Shown piece after piece: positions 1 to 8,175 of a stretch of 64,000 bases of DNA. Below the pieces are notes generated by a model. It was not told the origin of the DNA, ran no database searches, and saw only the letters and a list, made by a program, of their open reading frames with translations. The translations under genes and the position numbers were made by a program. The stretch comes from Actinoplanes ianthinogenes (GTDB taxonomy: Bacteria; Actinomycetota; Actinomycetes; Mycobacteriales; Micromonosporaceae). Location: positions 7,942,501 through 8,006,500 of the forward strand of contig NZ_AP023356.1 in the NCBI RefSeq assembly GCF_018324205.1, in the 5' to 3' direction. Each line of letters opens with the position of its first letter. Within the stretch, counting starts at the first letter, position 1.

Positions 1-1
1 G

Positions 2-478
2 CGCACCGGAGCGGACACCGGATACGGCTACGTCGCCGCCTGGATCACGGTGGCCGGGATCGGGCTCGGCTTCACCCTGCCACCGTCCATGAACGCGGCC
101 ATCGGCGCGCTCACCCCGTCCCGCGGCGGCGTCGGCAACGGTCTGATCCAGGCCATGCGCCAGGTCGGCAGCGCGATCGGCGTGGCGGTGCTCGGCACCG
201 TGCTGAACTCGGGGTACCGCGACCGGGTCGACGCCGCCGGACTCCCGGCCGCGGCCCGCGACAGTGCCGCCTCCGGGGTCGCCGTCGCGAGGCAGTCCGG
301 CGATCTCGGGATGCTCGACGCGGTGCGGCACGCGTTCACCCACGGCATGGACGCCGCGCTGGTCACCACCGGTGTGGTCGCCGCCGCCGGGGTGCTGCTG
401 GTGCTGATCCTGCCCCGGCGCACCCGCCGCCCGGCCGGGACGCCGGAACCGACGGTGCTGGCAGAATCGGGGGTATGA
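2..478 (+). CDS. MFS drug-efflux transporter, C-terminal part (cut by window start)
   Basis: The reading frame is open from the first bases of the window, so only the last ~158 residues are present. They contain several hydrophobic segments, a glycine-rich stretch after the PPSMNAAI segment and a short charged tail. This is typical of the last helices of the DHA2 (EmrB/QacA-type, 14-helix) branch of the major facilitator superfamily, which exports drugs by proton antiport across the cytoplasmic membrane. The stop codon overlaps the start of the next gene (ATGA), so pump and TetR regulator are translationally coupled. Substrate cannot be told. Confidence 0.8.
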   Translation, partial: RTGADTGYGYVAAWITVAGIGLGFTLPPSMNAAIGALTPSRGGVGNGLIQAMRQVGSAIGVAVLGTVLNSGYRDRVDAAGLPAAARDSAASGVAVARQSGDLGMLDAVRHAFTHGMDAALVTTGVVAAAGVLLVLILPRRTRRPAGTPEPTVLAESGV

Positions 479-1077
479 CAGCGACCCCCAGCCTGCGCGA
501 ACGCAAGAAGGCGAAGACCCGGGCCGCCATTCGCGACCACGCGATGCGGTTGTTCGAGGAGCAGGGGTACGCGTCGACCACCGTCGACCAGATCGCGGAG
601 GCGGCCGAGGTCTCGCCGAGCACGTTCTTCCGCTACTTCCCGGCCAAGGAAGACGTCATCCTGATCGACGACTACGACCCGATGCTGCTCGCCGCGGTCC
701 GTGCCCAGCCTCCGGAGGTCCCGCCGATCGAGGCCATCCGGCGCGCGATGCGCGAGGTGTTCACCGGCCTGACGCCGGAGGCGTGGGAGAGCGAGCGGCG
801 CCGGCAGAAGCTCTTCTCCGAGGTGCCCGAGCTGCGGGCCCGCGCGATGAACCAGATGGCCGACGCCATCGACCTGATCGCCGGGGCGATCGCCGAGCGG
901 TGCGGGCTGCCGGCCGGCGACATCCGGGTCCGGGCGATGAGCGGCGCGATCGCCGGGCTGGTGCTGGCGATCCTGCCGCCCGGGCGGATGCTCGGGCAGG
1001 CGACCCTCGACTACTCCGACTTCGATCATCTGATCGAGGGCCTCGACCTACTCCAGAAGGGTCTCCCGCTCGGCTAG
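475..1077 (+). CDS. TetR/AcrR family transcriptional regulator
   Basis: A 200-residue protein with an N-terminal TetR helix-turn-helix at about residues 12-58 (the STFFRYFPAKEDV recognition-helix region is typical) and a helical ligand-binding C-terminus. The ATG overlaps the stop codon of the upstream efflux transporter by 4 bp. This argues that it is co-transcribed with the pump and probably represses it. The last 30 bp overlap the end of the convergent TetR gene on the other strand. The ligand is unknown. Confidence 0.88.
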   Translation: MTATPSLRERKKAKTRAAIRDHAMRLFEEQGYASTTVDQIAEAAEVSPSTFFRYFPAKEDVILIDDYDPMLLAAVRAQPPEVPPIEAIRRAMREVFTGLTPEAWESERRRQKLFSEVPELRARAMNQMADAIDLIAGAIAERCGLPAGDIRVRAMSGAIAGLVLAILPPGRMLGQATLDYSDFDHLIEGLDLLQKGLPLG

Positions 1078-1605
1078 CGAGTCACGGGCCGCGGTGAGGA
1101 TCCGCTCGGAGAGTGCCGTACCGGCGGTGGCCCGGGCCAGGAGCAGCGCACCGACCATGGTGCTGACCGCGGCCAGATCCGGTTCGCCGGTCGTGCCGAG
1201 CATCCGCGCGTAGGCCTCGACCCCCTCGGCGTAGGCGTCGCGGGCCGGCTCGCCGCCCGCTGCGCGGGCGACATCGCCGGCGAATCCGGCGGTCGGGCAG
1301 CCCGCGGCGGGCTCGTCCCGATGACCGATGCTGAGGTACGCGTCCAGCAGCGCTCGCCGCCCGTCTCGTGCGCCGGTCTCCGTCAGGCGCGTGGCCTGCT
1401 CCGCGAAGGCGTACCCGATAGCCTCCGTGACCAGCGCGTCCTTGGACTCGAACTGCTTGTAGAACCCGCCGTGCGTCAGCCCCGCCGCGGCGCTGATGTC
1501 GGCCACGCTCACCCCGGCGATCCCCCGCTCCCGGAACAGCCCGGCCGCCGTCGCGACGATCCGCTCCCGGTTCTCCCTGGCCTGTGCCTGCGATACCCGT
1601 CCCAT
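1048..1605 (-). CDS. TetR/AcrR family transcriptional regulator
   Basis: A 185-residue TetR protein. The HTH occupies about residues 12-60, with the characteristic GGFYKQFESKDALV recognition segment. The C-terminal domain resembles the group that regulates small oxidoreductases. It is divergent from the SDR gene at 1678, and the 72-bp gap between them carries two spaced palindromes. It is therefore most likely an autorepressor that also controls the SDR. Its 3' end overlaps the convergent TetR gene by 30 bp. Confidence 0.88.
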   Translation of the reverse strand: MGRVSQAQARENRERIVATAAGLFRERGIAGVSVADISAAAGLTHGGFYKQFESKDALVTEAIGYAFAEQATRLTETGARDGRRALLDAYLSIGHRDEPAAGCPTAGFAGDVARAAGGEPARDAYAEGVEAYARMLGTTGEPDLAAVSTMVGALLLARATAGTALSERILTAARDSLAERETLLE

Positions 1606-1615
1606 GCCGGCAACT

Positions 1616-1672
1616 ATAGATTGCGTGTGTCATCTATTACCTTGCCGACGTTAGATGACAGTCATAATCTAA
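1616..1672. promoter_or_regulatory. Two TetR-type operators between tetR and the SDR gene
   Basis: Two inverted repeats share the same 6-10-6 design. ATAGAT-N10-ATCTAT lies at 1616-1637 and TTAGAT-N10-ATCTAA at 1651-1672, with centres 35 bp apart. The second also has an inner ATGAC-A-GTCAT symmetry. They sit directly in front of the divergent tetR and SDR starts. Binding is inferred, not shown. Confidence 0.75.
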
Positions 1673-1677
1673 TCCGC

Positions 1678-2358
1678 ATGGAACTCACTACCGCCATCGC
1701 TGTCGTCACCGGTGCCAACCGCGGCTTCGGCCGTCACCTCGCCGCCCAGCTGCTCGACCGCGGCGCCAAGGTCTACGCCGCGGCCCGCCGCCCGGAGTCG
1801 ATCGACCTGCCCGGCGCCATCCCGCTGCGCCTCGACGTCACCGACCCGGCCTCGGTCGCCGACGCCGCCGCGACCGCCGCCGACGCCACCCTGCTGATCA
1901 ACAACGCCGGCGTCTCCACCGGCCAGCCCCTGATCGGCGGCGACCTGGACCTCATCCGCGCCGAGCTGGAGACCAACTTCTTCGGTACGCTCGCCGCCAC
2001 CCGCGCCTTCGCCCCGGTGATCGAGGCGAACGGCGGGGGAGCGGTGCTGAACGTTCTCTCCGTGCTGTCCTGGCTGCACCCGGCCGCCTACGGTTCGTAC
2101 TCCGCGGGCAAGGCCGCCGCCTGGGCGCTGACCAACGCCACCCGCGAGCAACTCGCCCCCCGTGGCATCACGGTGACCGGGTTGCACGTGGGCTACATGG
2201 ACACCGACATGGCCGCCGCGGTGCCCGCCGACCGCAAGACCGACCCGGCCCTGGTCGCGAAGCTCGCCCTGGACGCGGTCGCCGCCGGAGCCCCGGAGGT
2301 CCTCGGCGACGACCTGACCCGCTCCGTGAAGGCGAGCCTTGCCGGAACCCCCGCCTGA
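1678..2358 (+). CDS. Short-chain dehydrogenase/reductase (SDR)
   Basis: A 226-residue classical SDR of the Rossmann fold. It has the TGANRGFG cofactor motif at residues 11-18, the NNAG motif near residue 78, and the active-site tyrosine and lysine in the YSAGKAA segment. It should be a cytoplasmic NAD(P)-dependent oxidoreductase of unknown substrate. An upstream in-frame extension to 1321 exists but runs antisense through tetR. The ATG at 1678, directly after the operators, is the sensible start. The divergent TetR probably controls it. Confidence 0.88.
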   Translation: MELTTAIAVVTGANRGFGRHLAAQLLDRGAKVYAAARRPESIDLPGAIPLRLDVTDPASVADAAATAADATLLINNAGVSTGQPLIGGDLDLIRAELETNFFGTLAATRAFAPVIEANGGGAVLNVLSVLSWLHPAAYGSYSAGKAAAWALTNATREQLAPRGITVTGLHVGYMDTDMAAAVPADRKTDPALVAKLALDAVAAGAPEVLGDDLTRSVKASLAGTPA

Positions 2359-2526
2359 CCGCACCCGGTGAAGCCGGCCCGCCCGGGTCGAGTCCCGCGA
2401 CGCGACCGTCGACGGCGAGCGACTGGCGCTGAGGCTCGCGACGGCCGGGCCGGCGCCCGCGACACCATCGCCGCCTCGTGGCCGGTCAGGCCTGGCTCTC
2501 CGGCGTGAGGCCCGGTGCCGGATTTG

Positions 2527-2757
2527 ATCGGTCGAGCCGGCCTTGCCGAGTTGAGGCTTGTCGTGGCCCGAAGCCCGCCTTCCCGTGGCGAAGCTCGTCG
2601 TGCCCCACGTGCCCGTGGCCGGCCAAAGCCCGTCCTCCCGTGGCGAAGCTCGTCGTGTCCCGCGTGCCCGTGGCCGGCCAAAGCCTGTCCTCCCGTGGCA
2701 AAGCTCGTCGTGCCCCGCGTGACCGTGGCCGGTCAAAGCCCGCCCTTCCAGGGGTGA
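2527..2757. repeat. 55-bp tandem repeat, about three copies plus a degenerate one
   Basis: Units begin with CCCGTGGCGAAGCTCGTCGT at 2582, 2637 and 2692, giving a strict 55-bp period, with a decayed copy upstream from about 2527. Because 55 is not a multiple of 3, no one frame is preserved from unit to unit, which argues against coding. It lies in the convergent gap between the SDR and azoreductase genes. The rest of 2359-3070 is GC-rich with no gene I can support. Confidence 0.8.
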
Positions 2758-3071
2758 CCCCGCGGCATCGGGCGCCCTGTGGGCGCGGCGAGACGGGCGC
2801 CCTTCTACTCCGGTGCCCAAGGCTGGTGGTCACCGACGCGGCCGCCGCCCAAGTCCGCGGCTGGTCACGGTCACGGGCCCGCTCGTTCGATGGCGTGCGG
2901 CCCGCGGTCCCGGTTGCCGCCGGCGAATGCCCGGGGCGGTGCCGATTCCCGGTACGCCGATCGCGTCGTCCGCACCCGCTGTTTCCCCAGCGCTCGCCAC
3001 CGTTGTCCCGCCTCAAATCAGGCCCCGCAGCACAACCCCCACCCCAGCTGGCCCTCAAAGCCATATCCCAC

Positions 3072-3800
3072 GCCCGGATAGGGCCACCAGCTCCAGCCGG
3101 GGTTGTCGGGCTGGCGTTCACGGCCCTATCTCGCGCCTGGATAGGGCCACCAGTGCCAGCCGGGGTTGTCGGGCTGGCGTTCATGGCCCTGTCTCGTGCC
3201 CGGATGGGGCCGCCAGTGCCAGCCGGGGTTGTCGGGCTGGCGTTCATGGCCCTGTCTCGTGCCCGGATGGGGCCGCCAGTGCCAGCCGGGGTTGTCGGGC
3301 TGGCGTTCATGGCCCTGTCTCGCGCCCGGATGGGGCCGCCAGTGCCAGCCGGGGTTCTCGAGCTGGCCTTCACGGCCCTGTCCCGTGCGTGGATAGGGCC
3401 GCCAGTGCCAGCCGGGGTTGTCGGGCTGGCGTTCACGGTCCTGTCTCGTGCGTGGATGGGGCCACCGGGGCCAGCTGGGGTTGTCGGGCTGGTGTTCGTG
3501 GCCCTGTCTCGTGCCTGGATGGGGCCGCCGGGGCCAGCCGGGGTTGTCGGGCTGGCGTTCACGGCCCTGTCTCGTGCCTGGATAGGGCTGCCAGTGCCAG
3601 CCGGGGTTGTCGGGCTGGTGTTCGTGGCCCTGTCTCGTGCCTGGATAGGGCTGCCAGTGCCAGCCGGGGTTGTCGGGCTGGCGTTCACGGCCCTGTCTCG
3701 TGCCTGGATAGGGCTGCCAGTGCCAGCCGGGGTTGTCGGGCTGGCGTTCACGGCCCTGTCTCGTGCCTGGATAGGGCCGCCGGGGCCAGCCGGGATCGGG
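3072..3800. repeat. 63-bp two-hairpin tandem repeat array, locus 1 (about 11-12 units)
   Basis: The anchor CCAGCC recurs at 3093, 3156, 3219 and on every 63 bp to 3786. Each unit has two inverted repeats. One is CCAGCC...GGCTGG. The other is CCCTATC...GATAGGG, a perfect 9-bp arm pair in the first unit at 3122-3130/3140-3148, with T-to-C type changes in later units that keep G-U pairing. All frames stay open because 63 is divisible by 3, so the long ORFs here are treated as artefacts. Related arrays occur near 14.3, 22.3 and 60.9 kb. Confidence 0.85.
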
Positions 3801-3978
3801 TGGGGGCGAGCAGGGTGGGCTGGCTCGGCGACGGCGGGCTTAACGGATATGTCGGACTTTTGTTAGCGAGTTAGCGGCGAACTCCAGGCGGGTGACGAGG
3901 GGATCGTTGGTTGGCCGTGACTGGCGGGCGGCGCGTTCCCGGCGGGACTGTGGACAAGGCGTGGGACGGGGCCCCGGT

Positions 3979-3990
3979 CGTACCGAAAGG
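3979..3990 (+). repeat. Dispersed CGTACCGAAAGG word
   Basis: One copy of a word seen more than ten times in the window. Here it lies about 155 bp beyond the stop of the leftward azoreductase gene and reads TTTCGGTACG in that gene's sense. The surrounding 3801-4145 holds no other recognisable feature. Confidence 0.55.
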
Positions 3991-4145
3991 GCGATCGTTG
4001 GCGAAGCGGGCCTGGCGCCGGTCGGCGGGGTGACCTTGCCGGGGGAGCGGATCCCGGCCCGCGACGGCCGTGCGGCGAGCGGTCCGGGGTGACCGGACTA
4101 GGGCGGACCCCGGACCTGGCTGACCGCGTGGCAAGCGCCCCGAGG

Positions 4146-4778
4146 TCAGGGCTGGAGGAAGAGTTTGGCCTGTTCGCGAGCCTGGCTGTGGGCGAGCGTT
4201 CGGGCCGTCTCGGCGTCGGCGGTGGCCAAGTTCGGACGGAAGTGGATCTCGGTCTGGTCGTGGATGCCGGCCCAGCGGAGCCAGCCGGACAGGAAGGGGG
4301 CCTGGAAGTCGTCGCCGAAGGACGGCGGGCGGCCCGGGCCGTAGACGGCGCTGGTGTAGATGACCGCGGCCTTCTTGCCGTGCAGCAGACCGGAATACCC
4401 CGCCTCCGGGTCGAAGCCGAAGACCAGGCCGGGCTGGCTGATCACGTCGATGAGCTGCTTCAGGATGTAGGGCACACCGGCGTTCCACATCGGGACGCTG
4501 AACAGGTAGCGGTCGGCGGCGTCGAAGCGGTGAAACGTGGCGGTCGCCGCGGCCCAGGCTTCGGCGGCCTCGCCGGTCGGCTCCTGGCCGGCGAAGACGG
4601 ACATCTTCGCGGCGGCGGCCGGCGGGCCGAAGGACGGGAGCGTGCCGTCCCAGAGGTTCCACTCCTCGACCTCGAGGCCGGGCTGGGCCTCCTGGGCCGC
4701 GGTCAGGAAGGTGCGGGCGACGGCGAGGGACTCGGAACGCTCGCCGCGCGGGGAGGCGGCGATGTGCAGCAGCTTCAT
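4146..4778 (-). CDS. azoR: FMN-dependent NADH-azoreductase / quinone reductase (AzoR family)
   Basis: A 210-residue flavodoxin-fold protein of the usual AzoR length. It has the N-terminal LHIAASPRGERSES phosphate-binding loop for FMN, the SVPMWNAGVPYILKQLIDVI segment and a YTSAVYGPG loop, all characteristic of the family. It is a cytoplasmic, obligate two-electron reductase of quinones and azo compounds. The gene is divergent from a MarR regulator across a gap with two perfect 16-bp palindromes. Induction by electrophiles or quinones is therefore a reasonable inference. Confidence 0.87.
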   Translation of the reverse strand: MKLLHIAASPRGERSESLAVARTFLTAAQEAQPGLEVEEWNLWDGTLPSFGPPAAAAKMSVFAGQEPTGEAAEAWAAATATFHRFDAADRYLFSVPMWNAGVPYILKQLIDVISQPGLVFGFDPEAGYSGLLHGKKAAVIYTSAVYGPGRPPSFGDDFQAPFLSGWLRWAGIHDQTEIHFRPNLATADAETARTLAHSQAREQAKLFLQP

Positions 4779-4797
4779 GGTGACTCCTCAATCGGTA

Positions 4798-4842
4798 GTG
4801 CGTGCGCACGCACATTTCTACGCCCAGTGCGTGCGCACGCAC
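4798..4842. promoter_or_regulatory. Twin perfect 16-bp palindromes, MarR-type operators
   Basis: GTGCGTGCGCACGCAC is a perfect palindrome present at 4798-4813 and again at 4827-4842, 29 bp apart, both flanked by A on each side. They lie between the divergent azoreductase and MarR genes. The first begins about 20 bp upstream of the azoreductase start, where a repressor would block transcription. Confidence 0.82.
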
Positions 4843-4864
4843 AAGTTTTCGGTACGCTGTGGTG

Positions 4865-5299
4865 ATGAGCGACACCGAAACCGCGGCCTGGGGTGCCCTG
4901 CTGCGGGTGCACGCCACCCTCGTGCCGGTGCTGGACCGCGCTTTGCAGAGCGCCTGCGGCCTGCCCCTGACCTGGTATGACGTGCTGCTGGAGCTGCGGC
5001 ACGCCCCGGACGGCCGGCTCAGCATGGGCGAGCTGGGGGAGCGGGCGGTGGTCAGCCGGACCCGGGTCAGCCGGGTCGTCGACCAGCTCGTCGCGGCCGG
5101 GCTGGTGGCCCGGGAGAGCAACCCGGACGATCGGCGTTCGGCACACGCCACGATCACCGACGCCGGGCGGCAGCGGCTGCGCGAGGCCGCACCGGTCTAC
5201 CTGGACGGTATCCAGCGGCACTTCACCGGTCTGATGTCGGCGGAGGAGGCGGCGACCGTGGCGACCGCGCTGGCGAAGGTGCTCGGGAAACAGGAGTGA
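4865..5299 (+). CDS. MarR family transcriptional regulator
   Basis: A 144-residue winged-helix protein with the MarR signature: the helix GELGERAVVSRTRVSRVVDQL and the wing residues ESNPDDRRSAHATITDAG. The chosen ATG at 4865 gives the usual family length. An in-frame extension to 4802 would run through the palindromes and is rejected. Being divergent from the azoreductase with shared operators, it most likely represses both genes until a phenolic or quinone ligand or oxidant releases it. Confidence 0.87.
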   Translation: MSDTETAAWGALLRVHATLVPVLDRALQSACGLPLTWYDVLLELRHAPDGRLSMGELGERAVVSRTRVSRVVDQLVAAGLVARESNPDDRRSAHATITDAGRQRLREAAPVYLDGIQRHFTGLMSAEEAATVATALAKVLGKQE

Positions 5300-5328
5300 A
5301 ACAAACGCCGGATGGGTAACCGCGCGGC

Positions 5329-6771
5329 ATGTCGACCATCACCGATGCCGGCACCGGCCAGCTGATCGTCGCCGCGGTCCTCGGCATCGCGGCGGTGGTC
5401 CTGCTCATCGCCTGGGCGAAATGGCATCCGTTCCTTGCCCTGATCACCGGATCCGGCGTGCTCGGCCTGGTGGCCGGCGCGGCGCCCGGGAAGGTGGTCA
5501 CCTCGTTCACCACGGGGCTGGGCAGCACCACCGGCAGCGTGGGCGTGCTGATCGCGCTCGGGTCGATGATCGGGGTGCTGCTGGCCGAGTCGGGCGGGGC
5601 GGACGGCATCGTGCGCCGGATCGTCGCGGGCGTGTCCGGTGCGGCGCTGCCCTGGGCGATGGCCGGGGTCGCGGCGCTGGTCGGGCTGCCACTGTTCTTC
5701 GAGGTCGGCGTGGTGCTGCTGGTGCCGATGGTGCTGCTGGTGGCGCGGCGGACCAACGTTCCGCTGCTGCTGATCGGGATTCCGGCGCTGGCCGGTCTGT
5801 CGGTGCTGCACGGCCTGGTGCCGCCGCACCCCGGACCGTTGGTGGCGATCGACAGCCTGCACGCGGATCTCGGGCTGACGCTGATGTTCGGGCTGATCTG
5901 CGCGATCCCCACGGTGATCGTGGCCGGGCCGGTTTACGGGAAGTGGATCGCGGCGCGGGTGCCGGTGGCGGTGCCGGAGCGGGGGATCACCCGGGAGCCC
6001 GCGGACAACGCGGACGCGGACGCGAACCGGGCCTCCGGCGGGCCCGGGAACCCGGCTGATCTCGACGCGGACGGGGTGCCCGACCGTACCGAAAATCGTC
6101 GTCGCGATCCGGGGTTCTGGCCGGCGATCCTGACCGTGCTGCTGCCGATCGTCCTGATGCTGGCGCGCGGCATCGCCGAGCTGACCCTGCCGAAAGGTAA
6201 CAACGTCCGTGACGTCCTCGAGGTGCTCGGCCAGCCGGTCGTCGCGTTGCTCTTCGGCGTCTTCCTGGCGATGTGGACGCTCGGTCACCGGGCCGGCATG
6301 GACCGGCGCCAGACCAACGCGGTCCTCGGCGGGGCGCTGCCCCCGATCGCCGGCATCCTGCTGATCGTCGCGGCCGGCGGTGGCTTCAAGCAGGTCCTGG
6401 TCGACAGCGGGGTGGGCAACGTGATCGCCGACGCGGCCCAGGACGCCAACCTCAACGCGCTGCTGCTGGGCTGGCTGGTCGCGGTCGGGATCCGGGTGGC
6501 GACCGGGTCGGCCACGGTCGCCACCATCACCGCCGCGGGCATCGTCGCCCCGCTCGCCGCCACCCTCGACCACCCCACGGTGGCCCTGCTGGTGCTGGCG
6601 ATCGGCTCCGGCTCGCTGTTCTTCTCGCACGTCAACGACGCCGGGTTCTGGCTGGTCAAGGAGTACTTCGGGATGACCGTCGGGCAGACCATCAAGACCT
6701 GGTCGGTGATGGAGACGATCATCTCGGTGGTGGGCTTCGCCTGCGTGATGCTGCTCAGCCTGGTCGTTTGA
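5329..6771 (+). CDS. GntP-family gluconate/organic acid:H+ symporter
   Basis: A 480-residue integral membrane protein with the GntP layout: about 12-14 hydrophobic segments, the conserved GLVPPHPGPL region near residue 165, and the GSGSLFFSHVNDAGFWLVKEYF motif near residue 425. It should import gluconate or a related hydroxy acid. Unusually, a hydrophilic loop of about 40 residues after helix 6 (residues ~215-260) is rich in Asp and Asn and contains DADGVPD. The dispersed word CGTACCGAAA (6085-6094) falls inside this insert. No gluconate kinase lies nearby. Confidence 0.88.
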   Translation: MSTITDAGTGQLIVAAVLGIAAVVLLIAWAKWHPFLALITGSGVLGLVAGAAPGKVVTSFTTGLGSTTGSVGVLIALGSMIGVLLAESGGADGIVRRIVAGVSGAALPWAMAGVAALVGLPLFFEVGVVLLVPMVLLVARRTNVPLLLIGIPALAGLSVLHGLVPPHPGPLVAIDSLHADLGLTLMFGLICAIPTVIVAGPVYGKWIAARVPVAVPERGITREPADNADADANRASGGPGNPADLDADGVPDRTENRRRDPGFWPAILTVLLPIVLMLARGIAELTLPKGNNVRDVLEVLGQPVVALLFGVFLAMWTLGHRAGMDRRQTNAVLGGALPPIAGILLIVAAGGGFKQVLVDSGVGNVIADAAQDANLNALLLGWLVAVGIRVATGSATVATITAAGIVAPLAATLDHPTVALLVLAIGSGSLFFSHVNDAGFWLVKEYFGMTVGQTIKTWSVMETIISVVGFACVMLLSLVV

Positions 6772-7339
6772 CCGCCGTCGGCCGGCCTACATCCCCGCTC
6801 TGCGCCGGGCCCTGAACGCGTTCCCGGACGGGAACGAGGGCGGCGAACTGATCGCGTGCGGCTGCGGGGTCACCCGCGGAGCCGGTCCAGAAGGCGAGGC
6901 CGTGACGGGTCGCGAGCGTTTCCGGATGTTCCGGGCCGAGGATGCGCTCGCGCAGGGGTAGGAGCGCGGCGAACTGGTCCCGGGCTCCGGCCAGCAGCGT
7001 CTGCGCGACGGTGCTCTTGCCGGACCCGCCCATGCCGTGCAGAACCTGCACCCGTGGCTGGTCCCGGTGCCGCCGCCCGGCGAGCCCGGTGAGCTCGCCG
7101 ACCAGACCGTCACGCCCCCGGTGCGTGTGTGGGGGTTGCGGTGCGGTCAGCGAGGTCACCATCAGTGTGCCGGCCGGCGTTTCCCTACGCAGGGCCAGGG
7201 CGCCGAGGACGACCTGGGCCAGACCGAACGTCAGCCCGGCCACCGCGATGAACCCACCGGTCCACCCGGCCTGCCCGTTGGCTTGTGCGCGGGTGACGAC
7301 GAACAGCCAGAACCCGCTGAACAGCGCGACTCGCCGCAT
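6755..7339 (-). pseudogene. Remnant of an NB-ARC/TPR (STAND-type) protein, internally deleted
   Basis: A 194-residue frame. It begins with two hydrophobic segments, then a linker, a Walker A motif GMGGSGKST near residue 105, and then jumps straight into tetratricopeptide repeats of the kinesin-light-chain type (RDQFAALLPLRERILGPEHPETLATRH). The rest of the ATPase, including Walker B and the winged helix, is missing. Intact members are usually several hundred residues longer. The 3' end overlaps gntP by 17 bp. It is probably a decayed signalling ATPase, though a small expressed protein cannot be excluded. Confidence 0.65.
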
Positions 7340-7394
7340 CCATCGATGTCCGGCGGATCACGCGGCGATGGTACCGACACCATGCGCCGAGGTG

Positions 7395-8165
7395 TCAGCC
7401 GTTGACCTCGTCGCGCCAGGACAGCCACTCCCGCAGCTCGCCCAGGTCGGGTTTCGGGCCTCCGACGTGCACCGTGAACATCCGCGCGCCGAGCTCGCGC
7501 GCGGCGTCGCGGGTCTCCGGCTTGGCGACCACCGACACCTCGATCTCGTCCCGGTCGCGGCCGATCGCGGCGCAGTGCTCGCCGAGTACCGTGAGCTTGT
7601 GTTCCAGGGCCTCCCCGGCCGCGAACGAGTGCCAGATGTCGGCGTGCTTGGCGACCAGGCGCAGCGTCTTCTTCTCGCCGCCGCCGCCGATCAGCACCGG
7701 GATCTTGCGGGTGGGCGGCGGGTTGAGCTTGCCCCAGCGGGACTCGATGCGGGGCAGTGCGGTGGCGAGGTCGTCGAGCCGGCCGCCGGCGGTGCCGAAC
7801 TCGTAGCCGTACTCGGTGTAGTCCCGCTCGAACCAGCCGGAGCCGATGCCCAGGATCAGGCGGCCGTCGGAGATGTGGTCGACCGTGCGGGCCATGTCGG
7901 CGAGCAGCTCCGGGTTGCGGTAGCTGTTGCACGAGACCAGGGCGCCGATCTCCACCCGGGAGGTGGACTCGGCCCAGGCGGCGAGCATGGTCCAGCACTC
8001 GAAGTGCAGCCCGTCCGGCTCGCCCGAAAGCGGATAGAAGTGATCCCAGTTGAACAGGACGTCGACCCCGGCCTCCTCGGCCTCGGCGGCGGTGCGCCGG
8101 ATGGTGGGGTAGTCCATGTGCTGCGGCTGCAACTGCAGCCCGATCCGAACCGGCCTATCGATCAT
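7395..8165 (-). CDS. LLM-class F420-dependent oxidoreductase
   Basis: A 256-residue TIM-barrel protein of the luciferase-like monooxygenase class. Visible family features are RIGLQLQPQH at the first strand, FNWDHFYP, the RLILGIGSGWFERDY loop and IPVLIGGGGEKKTLRLVAKHAD. Actinobacterial members use coenzyme F420 rather than FMN for hydride transfer. The substrate is unknown. It follows the lipoprotein gene by 10 bp on the same strand, so the two may be co-transcribed. Confidence 0.85.
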   Translation of the reverse strand: MIDRPVRIGLQLQPQHMDYPTIRRTAAEAEEAGVDVLFNWDHFYPLSGEPDGLHFECWTMLAAWAESTSRVEIGALVSCNSYRNPELLADMARTVDHISDGRLILGIGSGWFERDYTEYGYEFGTAGGRLDDLATALPRIESRWGKLNPPPTRKIPVLIGGGGEKKTLRLVAKHADIWHSFAAGEALEHKLTVLGEHCAAIGRDRDEIEVSVVAKPETRDAARELGARMFTVHVGGPKPDLGELREWLSWRDEVNG

Positions 8166-8175
8166 GTAGGGAAGC

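Noticed and set aside
2478..3874. Long overlapping open frames on both strands across the 63-bp repeats
   Set aside because: The frames stay open only because the unit length is a multiple of 3 and the DNA is GC-rich. No signal peptide, RBS or family resemblance was seen, and the sister array at 14.3 kb breaks frame with 64-bp units.
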